A stretch of DNA of 64,000 bases from Lytechinus pictus (taxonomy: Eukaryota > Echinodermata > Echinoidea > Temnopleuroida > Toxopneustidae). This document shows positions 56,080-64,000 of this stretch, in pieces. The stretch lies in NCBI RefSeq assembly GCF_037042905.1, contig NC_087251.1, positions 33,087,001 through 33,151,000 on the forward strand. The letters are read 5' to 3'. The translations under genes and the position numbers were made by a program. Below the pieces are notes generated by a model. That model ran no database searches. It saw nothing but the letters and a program-made list of their open reading frames with translations, and was not told where the DNA came from. Each line of letters begins with the position of its first letter. Positions within the stretch are counted from its first letter, which is position 1.

Positions 56080-56290
56080 TTTATCAAATAATTCAATCAT
56101 TGAAGCTTAATATTTGTCTGCCATTGATAAGTAGTTTTTGAAAGATTTCGTAACAAACGTGTACAAAACAAATGGTAGAAAATACTATAGTAAATGCATG
56201 AAAATTTCAATGAACAATAAAATACATAAAAAATTAATATGATGTTATATTTAAGGGTCATATCATTGTTCATTATGATACAAATAAAAC
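56080..56290. repeat. Solo piece of the FB1 inverted arm
   Basis: Similar to about 29268-29480 (AATCATTGAAG, CTGCCATTGATAA, GTACAAAACAAA, AACAATAAAATACAT). Confidence 0.7.
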
Positions 56291-56565
56291 AATATATTAA
56301 TTGTTATTTATATTAAAGAAAGAACAGACAGATATGAAAATGAAATCTCTCGCATTCAACTTCAAACAACGCAAATCAAAAAGTAACACAGGATACCTGA
56401 TTAATTACTTAAGCTTTCGTCTTAAATTTTAGACCGATTATATGAGACAGGCTACATATTATTTGCCATACTCATATCCTCTCGTTTTTTCCATACTACT
56501 CATGACGAAAGCTCAAACACTTAACTGGGTGCCCCGTGTCATTCTTGGGTTAGACTCCTATATTT

Positions 56566-56993
56566 GAAGAGTTTGGTTGCAAAAGGGGTTAGGTCCACTT
56601 TGGACCGTTCCGAGAAAAACCATGTTTTTTATTCTCACTTATTGCAATATTCTTATGAGAAACTAAATTGTCAAGATGTACTACCCTATCATGTTAACAT
56701 AAAATTGGGTATAAAAGAAATCTACCAGTCTTCAATTATATATATATATATATATATTAAATTACCGTTGTGGACTTAACCCCTTTTGCAAGCAAACAGA
56801 AATGAATCCAATCTCTCTTGATTAAAAAAATGATTTTTTTATTTATTCTTTGCCACATTTATTCACGTTTTCATGTGAATTTCAAATTTATTTTGGTATC
56901 ATCAGAGCGACTAAAAATTGAGAGGTTTTGAGACAGAAAACACTAAAAAATATAATAAAATTGACCTAACCTCTTTTGACAAATGTGCTCTTC
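56566..56993. mobile_element. MITE, first of a tandem pair
   Basis: Starts GAAGAGTTTGGTTGCAAAAG and ends TGTGCTCTTC; the ends are inverted. Internal words GTTAGGTCCA and TGGACTTAACCCC are also inverted. A TA microsatellite lies at 56739-56758. Confidence 0.65.
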
Positions 56994-56994
56994 A

Positions 56995-57385
56995 GAAGAG
57001 TTTGGTTGCAAAAGGTGTTAGGTCCACTCCTAGAAAATATTTTTTTATTCTCCCATATTGCAATATTCTTATGCGAAACTAAGTTTTCATGATAACATAA
57101 AATCGGGTATAAAAAGAAAATCTACCAGTCTTTTTATTTTTAGAAATATTCCTTTAAAAAAAAATCTATGTGGACTAACCCCTTTTGCAACCAAATTTAA
57201 ATGGACCTAACCCCTTTTGAAAAAAAAGTGATTTTTCTTTGCCATTTTAGTTCACTTTTTAATGGAATTTTAACTTTTCTTTGGTATCATCTTATAGAGC
57301 TACTAAAAATCTATACATTGAGACCCAAAAAAAAAATCAAATTTGATGAAAAATTGACCTTACCCCTTTTGCAAGTGAGCTCTTC
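56995..57385. mobile_element. MITE, second of a tandem pair
   Basis: Starts GAAGAGTTTGGTTGCAAAAG, ends CTTTTGCAAGTGAGCTCTTC. One base separates it from the first copy. Confidence 0.65.
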
Positions 57386-57432
57386 GTATCTACAATAGCT
57401 TCGCTAACTCTTTCTCGACTAAGTGCTGGCCT

Positions 57433-57475
57433 GCCTCCGTGGTCTAGTGGTTTAGGCATTGGCGTTCAGAGCCAA
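57433..57475 (+). tRNA. Partial tRNA-like sequence, anticodon UCA (5' two-thirds)
   Basis: GCCTCCG acceptor strand, D arm with TGGTCTAGTGG, anticodon arm TTGGC-GTTCAGA-GCCAA, then it breaks off. The stem differs from the other two copies by paired changes, and the loop still has UCA. Confidence 0.45.
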
Positions 57476-57592
57476 CCTTTTATTCAGAATGGATGACAGC
57501 TTTGAGGGACCTTGAGTGAAGCAGCGCATCTATTATTTTCTAATTTTCATATGTTTCGCTATATTATATATATATATATTCGATTTCTACAG

Positions 57593-57742
57593 GTCCAGTA
57601 CTTGCATACTTCTATCGAAGAACCCACGGCGTGTTCCGGCGATGTCTTCTGGTGACAGGTGCAATATTTGCAGCAGGAGGACTCCTTCTTGTATCCATGG
57701 TAACCAATGGTAAAGAATTGGCTGTCTGCTTATCAGTTTCTG
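57593..57742 (+). CDS. SLC16-like transporter copy B, exon 2
   Basis: Same 150-nt exon as copy A with 3 substitutions (2 silent, one Cys-to-Phe at residue 72) and intact splice borders CTACAG|GT and TCTG|GTATGT. With exon 1 (41573-41768) it keeps the frame. Exon 3 is not in the window. Confidence 0.8.
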
Positions 57743-58269
57743 GTATGTTAATTAACCTATTGACTATACTACATTTTCCAATTTCCATACAGGGGCAACC
57801 CGAATCCCAGTAAGCGATCGGTTAATGTCATGTTGTATTGTATTGTATTTATTTTCCATTCATAAAAACATGCAAAATACAAACAAAATACATCAGATAT
57901 AATTACAAAATAAAATGAATACATATATGAATGGCTGGATTGCCCATTCAGAGTGGTAATTATTACCACTCTGTTCTGCCTAGGGGTCCAGAACATAATA
58001 AAATAGATCAAATTGTATTATAAACACCATTAACAACAGAAAAGAACATTGTTAAACAAAATATAAAGTAATGAAAACTAGACAATAGACATAAAACTAA
58101 ATTTAAAGTTATGAGTTCAAGCTACAAGCAAATACACCCCCCTCCCGACAAAACAACGCGTTGCTCAGAGATCAATGTAATTTGAAATCTAAGAGCTTAA
58201 AGAAGTAATAAATGTCGTTAAGTTTTTGATAAATTTCATATCTAAAGGTAAGTCGTTATATAGGCGTGA

Positions 58270-61261
58270 ACCTCTCTATATAAACATTCTACGGCAATTT
58301 TCTGTATTTGGTTTGGGCATAATTATATTACGGTTCGTAAATTATATGAGTAATTACAATATTTAAATGAATCTGCTGAGTATAATGGAGCCAGACCGTT
58401 CAATGATTTGAAGACCATTGTATATACATGGATATTTCTTCGTGATTTTAATGACCTCCATTCGAGTCGTTGGTGTATTTCTCTATTAGATATTCGATTT
58501 TGCGGTTTAACATTCAAAATAACACGGCCTGCTCTGTCCTGATTTTTTTTGAAGACGTTCAGTATATTTCTTATTTGTGGATTCGCATACAATATCAGCG
58601 TAATCAAATAAGGAAAGTATAAGTGTATAACTGAATTATACAATAATTTTTTAATTAATTTCAGTTACGAAATGTCTTAGACGTGCTGAATATTTGACAA
58701 GCTTATTAATTTTCTTAAACATATGGGTATCTCACTTTAATTTTGGATAGAGATACATGCCTAAATATCTGACAGAGTAAGATTGCTTAATAGTTTCATC
58801 AGATATTTTAACATTTATATTTGCACATTTTGATAACGTTATATTAGTTCCAAAAAGCATAGAATTCTTTTTTTCAACATTAAGGCTTAGTTTGTTGTGG
58901 CACAGCCAATCATATATGTTATGTAGATCAATATTTATGTAGTATTCTATCTTACTGATATTTTTTCCAGAAAAATAAATAACTGTGTCGTCTGCATACA
59001 GATGCAGTTTACAATATTTTACACGTTCATTGATCATATCGTTTATGTATAACGTAAAGAGAATTGGCGCTAGGGTTGAACTCTGTGGAATCCCATACTC
59101 TATACTTGAGACGTTTGATGTAATATTCTCGATACATGTACATATATTCCGGTTGTATAAATAACTCGCAAACCAGTGCAAAGCATCTTCTGAAACACCG
59201 ATCCTCGCTAGCTTCTTCACAAGTATTTTAACATCCACAGTGTCGAAGGCCTTTTTCAGGTCGATGAATACTGCCCCCGTATAAAGACCCTCGTCCATTG
59301 CCTTGAGCCAGTCATCTGTGACTTTCAAAAGAAAAGTCATTGTTGAGGCGTCTTTCTAAATCCGGACTGTTCCACACAGAGTATTTCATTTTCTTTCATG
59401 TACAATTTAAGTCGATCGGATACAAGTCTGTCCATAATTTTTGAAATAGAAGATAAAATGGAGATTGGTCTGTAGTTACAAGGTTCATTTTTTATCACCT
59501 GATTTGTAGACTGGAATAACTCTTGCTATCTTGTATTTATGTGCGAACGTACTATCTAGTAGTGATTTATTGATCAAATAAGTAGGTGATGGAAGTATGA
59601 CTGGTTCAGACATTTTTAGTATTTGAGCAGTAATACCATCTATACCAGAAGAAGGTTTATTTTTTATTATTTTAATATTTTTTGAAACATCCTCTTCTGT
59701 TACTGCTGTAAAATAAAAAGATGAATCCAGGTTACATTGTTCCGGCACTATTCCAGAAGAAATAGGAATCTTGGATGCTAAATCAGCCCCAATATTTGCA
59801 AAATAATTATTAGAATTCTCACTTTGCTCAGATATTTGTTCTTTGTCAGTTTTAAACACATAATTTATTTTCTTAGAAGGTAATAATGATTTCATAACAA
59901 TCCATATATTTCCAGCATTTACTTTTAGTTTTGTTATTTGATCATTTTGATATTTTTTCTTTTCTTTCTTAATTTGGTAAGTGATTTTATTCCTGATCTT
60001 TCTATATTCTATCATTTTAATTTCATCTTTACTTTTCCATTTAAGTATCAATTTAAGTATTTCTGAGTTCATCCAGGGTGATTTTTTACTCCGAATTCTC
60101 CTACTTCTGATAGGCATACAGTTGTCAACAACTGACATTAACAGTTCTTCCCATTTGATAAATGCTTCATTTATATTATCATAATTAAGTATCTCATGCC
60201 AAGACTGCATGGTTATTTAATCTTTCCATGTACGCTTCTAGATCAATACCAGATAGTTTTCTGAAGTTAATCATTCGAGAAGCGTCTTCGTGTTTTGATT
60301 CCATATCAAGTAACTCATTGAGTGGTCACTGATACCAATGTGAACAACACCAAATTTATTTATATTTTCAAGTGAATTAGTAATCATATGATCTATGAGA
60401 GTCATTGAATTGCATGTGATACTTGTGTAGTCGGTTCTATTAATTTGTTCTAAAGAATATAAGTTAATGAATTTCTTGTAAACGTTTGGTGTCAGTCGAT
60501 AATGGAGACATTAAGATGTCACAGTTGGTATCACCCATTATGACAATACACTTGTTAAAACGGTCAAGATATGATAAGTAGTTTTCATATTGCTGAAATA
60601 TATCAAGATGAGAGTTTGGTGGTCGATACCAGGTACTAAAAATAATTGGGTTTGAAAACTTTGGACGTATCATTAACGAAATTATTTCTAATGAGTTCTC
60701 CACTTTATAATCAATTTCTTCAAAAGATAACGAGTTTTGGATATAAACAGCCACTCCACCTCCGTGTCGATTTCTATCTCTACGGATGAGGAGATAATTG
60801 TCAATATTTAATTCACTATTGAATATTGATTCATCTAAGAACGTTTCATTCAGTGCTAGTACATGTATTTTGTTACATTCTAATAATAATTTTATTTCAT
60901 CAATGTTTCGAAGGAGGCTACGAATATTTAAGTGTATAAATCTAAGACCTTTACTTTGTAAGCAATCAAATTGCAACGGGATTTCTATTTCTGTTAAGCA
61001 AGAAGTGTTGACACTCACATTACTTTTAGTGTGAGTGGTACATGAAATGTTATCAAATTCACCAGTTAAAAAAGGTAAGTAATTGAAAAGACATTTGGTA
61101 CATTGCCAGTCTAAAAACAATTGAGTAGGATCATCATATAAATCATTATTTATTTTAACACATTTTGTGTGAAACCATTTTTTACAGACAGTACATTGTA
61201 AAGCTCTTTGAGTATTTTTTACACTTTTAAGGCAAATGACGGAAGGAAATTGTTTCACCAT
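58270..61261 (-). pseudogene. L2-like ORF2: PHD-like finger, APE endonuclease, RT
   Basis: N-terminus: PHD-like cysteine pattern (CTVCKKWFHTKCVKI ... WQCTKC). Endonuclease: LRFIHLNIRSLLRNIDEI, LNETFLD, RRDRNRHGGGVAVYI, MGDTNCDIL, and IGISDHSMSYLI in another frame. RT: SSGIDGITAQILK, VFIDLKKAFDTVD, IPQSSTLAPILFTLYIND (Ser where Gly is usual), catalytic LYADDTVIYF, VRYLGMYL, NAQDRAGRVIL-like and C-terminal RGSRLYNDLP. Frame breaks near 60464, 60211-60330, 59480, 59341 and 58650 make it inactive. Confidence 0.8.
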
Positions 61262-61997
61262 TAGTTAAAAACTACATAAAAGTAGAAAAAAAAATAAAAA
61301 CACTATTCAATATGAAAGAATACAGTCGTAAAGTTAATACTATGAGTTCTAGTTGTAGATAACGAAGGATTACATCAGGTCCATGAAAACTAATGATGAA
61401 TATGTAATCAACCCTGCATTTATTGAAATCTTCATCAGTAATGTCAGTCCTGTTTAATCAGGGATACATCAAGAGATTATACATTCATATAGTGTCCAAA
61501 TCACTCTCAGCCCTGATCAAACGTTTGACAGTTTTTCCTCCGCTTGCTGGAAGTAAGGCTATTATTCTGCCATCCGATGACCAGGCAGATATGACTTTCG
61601 TAGTTGCTTTAGTCTTTTTCAAAAGGTCTGCATTGACCCTCGTCAAATCCTCATCAATGCCCATCTTATTTCCTTTTAGTTCACTGCGTTTATTAGAAAA
61701 GACTGCACGTCGCACTCTATACGACACGAACTTCGCGATTATCACCCGAGGCTTTGTCTTCGACGACTCGTGAGGATCTTTAATTTGATCTACTTCGTGT
61801 AACTCTCGTGTGACGTAACTCAGCCGAATCTATATTTTCCAAAACTTCTTTCTTTGCGTCCAATCGGTGTGACCGCTCGATGTCATTCTTTGAAATGGAC
61901 AGCTTTAGATGTTCCCTTGCAATCTTGCAGATTAGCTCATCAGTGTCTTCTCCGTCAGCTTCTGGAATTCCATGGAAACGTAAACAATTGCGTCAAA

Positions 61998-62059
61998 TAT
62001 ATTGCTCTTGATCGTTTGAGATCCGTCGCGACGGATCTCAAACGATCAAGAGCAATATA
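61998..62059. repeat. Perfect 62-bp palindrome
   Basis: 31-bp arms with no loop, centre at 62028/62029 (GTCG|CGAC). The arm includes TTGATCGTTTGAGATCCGTC. Every base pairs; the first mismatch is 61997/62060. Confidence 0.95.
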
Positions 62060-62244
62060 GCGTCGGAGCGATTGTAACGATTCATGATGTTTAGTAATTG
62101 TCTGCGATAGGGGCCTTAACTCATTCTCCTTTGCTGCTAATTTGCATTCCAAATCCAAAAGTTTGCCTTCGTTGACCTCAATCCGATTAGTGATCTTGTT
62201 GAATGCATCTTTCACTGCGTTATGTACTGATTGACGTATTCCCG

Positions 62245-63500
62245 ACCTTTCGTTTGAGGACGCGCACGCTTATTTACGACGCTAGTTGATTTTGGAAGAG
62301 ACTTTTGGGCCCGTCGTCATGGTCGTAAAACTCTGTCCTGCAATGCAAACTGTGTGACATGAGATTTATTTTCGTTTCGCATCTGGAACGGAAACATTCA
62401 ATTTGCGTTTCGTGTGCAAAATTCTGGTTGCTACTATGGTAACAGCGATTTATCCGATGTAGGACGACTTTCCAAATCCACTTTTGGTTCCTCCCAGAGC
62501 TCGAGAGGCCGCCCGGGGGGCCCACTTCCATTGAATAGTGGATACCAGGCGCGACCATACGTAAAAAGGGAAAGAGTGGGTAAGTACGTTACGTATAGGC
62601 CTATGTATAGCGTTATAAGGGTGTCAAAAACGATGATTAAACTACTGAAAAACGGGATATATTTCCAATACTTGTAGGGTGTCACAACCCAAATACTTAA
62701 GAGATGCATTATAAACATCTGGAAAAGACTTACTTCCCTTGTTTAGGGTGCTTTTCGAAATCCCATGGTCACGCCTGGTATCCACTCATCAACGGAAGTG
62801 TACCCCCCGGGAAATCCCCCATTTCTGCGGAAAGTAAAACATACTGCCCATTACATTGTGTGCTAGAGGCATATTGTTTGTGTAGAAGGAGCAGCAAATG
62901 AAGAAAACCTCGTAAATTTGGTGTTTTTTCAGACGGTTTATGGCCTATTGCATGCTGTGTACATGTCAACGCATGTGAAAATGGTTCCGGCTGGAGAGGT
63001 GATGTTGATCCATGGAATCAATTGCCAGTGATCCACCAATAATGCACATTAAATGCAATATCGATTCGATGGACTGTAATGATCTATATCTAAGCCTTAA
63101 TTCGGTAAGTTTTTCCTTACTCAATATGTACTCGATTTGTTTGAAAAACCACTTTCTTATCCATGTCATAATCTACATTTTGCATGTCTCCAGCCAGCTG
63201 GAGTCATAGCCATGATACAGGTACAGTCCCGCCGCGAGCTCAGGCAGGCAAATGGCATGGCATGCTGGTATCATAGAGCTATATAGCTCCATGCTGGTAT
63301 CGTATGAAAGAGCTTTGCACACGAAAAGCAAGATCTATAGGGCCTGTAACACAAAGCTTAGCAATGATTGTAGAACAGTTTTCTACGTTTGATTGTATTG
63401 ACTGTAATGTACAATCAATCTAGAAAATCGAGTCTATGATTAATCGTTAACTTTTGAGTTACCCGACTCTAATCTCGCGTTGTAGAGGATTGCGAAAGGT
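62245..63500. mobile_element. 1.26-kb repeat E (partner of 36354-37551)
   Basis: Starts ACCTTTCG, ends CGAAAGGT. Shares nearly all of repeat D, including GGATACCAGGC/GCCTGGTATCC inverted words and a frame VGRLSKSTFGSSQSSRGRPG ending at donor GG|GTAAGT. In E this frame is open for about 75 codons; in D it has one stop. Confidence 0.6.
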
Positions 63501-63650
63501 GCCTATTATCTTTCGAAAGGCGTCACCATCAACAAACTTCTTCATGACGTCATCAGTAATAGATTCCGCTATGGTCTCTACTTCGCTACGTGTAATTGCC
63601 TCAGGCATACTGAACCAGTACACCTTGTATAATAAACATGTCGCCAATAT

Positions 63651-64000
63651 TCAATACAACGTACTAAAGGCTCGCAATAGTACAAATCACAGTCAATTGA
63701 AGAATAGTTGAACATAGAAAATATTAAAATGTCATGTTTCTTGCAAAGAGTTCAGCAGAATGATAAAGTGTTTAGAAACGATATGTATAATGTCACAGAT
63801 CACAGTATATAAATTCTGACGGTGCAATGTTGACTACAACATAATTATGAAGTCTCGTCTTAAAAGAGATTCATGTTCAAATTCATGTTTAAATCAAAAT
63901 CCAATATCACATGTCAATGATGCACTCCTTCGAAAGGTGATTATAACCATAAATTTAGCACATCTTCGAAGGAACGAAAAAGTTATCAATGGAGTTACAG
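63651..64000. other. No gene recognised
   Basis: AT-rich; possibly the 5' UTR of the L2-like LINE or copy B intron 2. No motif seen. Confidence 0.4.

Larger units (their letters stand above)
61483..63608 (-). pseudogene. L2-like ORF1, interrupted by repeat E and a palindrome
   Basis: Three parts on the minus strand: a proposed N-terminus MPEAITRSEVETIAESITDD (63608-63500), a coiled-coil NKITNRIEVNEGKLLDLECK (62200-62065), and the C-terminal domain NCLRFHGIPEADGED, VIIAKFVSYRVRRAVFSNKR, IDEDLTRVNADLLKK, WSSDGRIIALLPASGGKTVK (61980-61485), typical of LINE ORF1 RNA-binding proteins. Repeat E splits the first two parts, and a 62-bp palindrome shifts the frame between the last two. Confidence 0.65.
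57833..63650 (-). mobile_element. L2-like LINE with ORF1 and ORF2 in copy B intron 2
   Basis: The 3' end at 57833 has a TTGTA-type tail; ORF2 58270-61261; ORF1 upstream to about 63608. It shares its 3' 440 bp and exact insertion point with copy A 20904. The upper boundary is uncertain because the element may continue past 63650. Confidence 0.75.

Overview
This is animal (metazoan) nuclear DNA, almost certainly from a marine invertebrate and most likely an echinoderm such as a sea urchin. The grounds are spliced exons with GT/AG borders, an intron-rich SLC16-like transporter gene, and a dense mix of LINEs, tRNA-derived repeats, Gypsy, hAT-, Tc1/mariner- and Kolobok-like elements and foldback elements. 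Species assignment is inference; nothing in the window fixes it.

Layout. 1-16 kb is transposon and repeat territory: LINE relics, a 1-kb foldback, a 42-bp minisatellite, an L1/Tx1-like relic split by a SINE, a zinc-knuckle terminal exon, a 142-bp satellite invaded by an RTE-like LINE with a clean 11-bp target duplication, and a hAT-like element carrying a ~112-bp periodic array. 16-24.4 kb holds a complete four-exon SLC16/monocarboxylate-transporter-like gene (510 codons, all introns phase 1), called copy A. From 25.4 kb to the window end runs a tandem duplicate, copy B, whose exons 1 and 2 are intact and about 2% diverged, but which is greatly inflated by insertions. Its exon 3 would lie beyond the window.

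Copy B carries a complete Gypsy-type LTR retrotransposon (25685-41237, minus strand) about 340 bp upstream of its first exon. Each LTR (about 388 bp) has been split by a different large foldback element at a different site, so each LTR shows the other's empty site, and copy A shows the empty site of the whole retrotransposon. Its gag/pol junction has a TTTAAAC slippery heptamer followed by a predicted H-type pseudoknot. Copy B intron 1 contains a four-level nest: a 175-bp satellite, a hAT-like element with 8-bp target duplication (45616-50538), an R2-like LINE, and a TTAA-flanked MITE. Intron 2 holds a long L2-like LINE whose ORF1 carries a perfect 62-bp palindrome and is interrupted by a 1.26-kb repeat also found in the Gypsy leader.

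The only convincing host gene is the duplicated transporter. Everything else is mobile DNA, satellites or unrecognised sequence. All coordinates come from reading the sequence by eye; no database search or alignment program was run.
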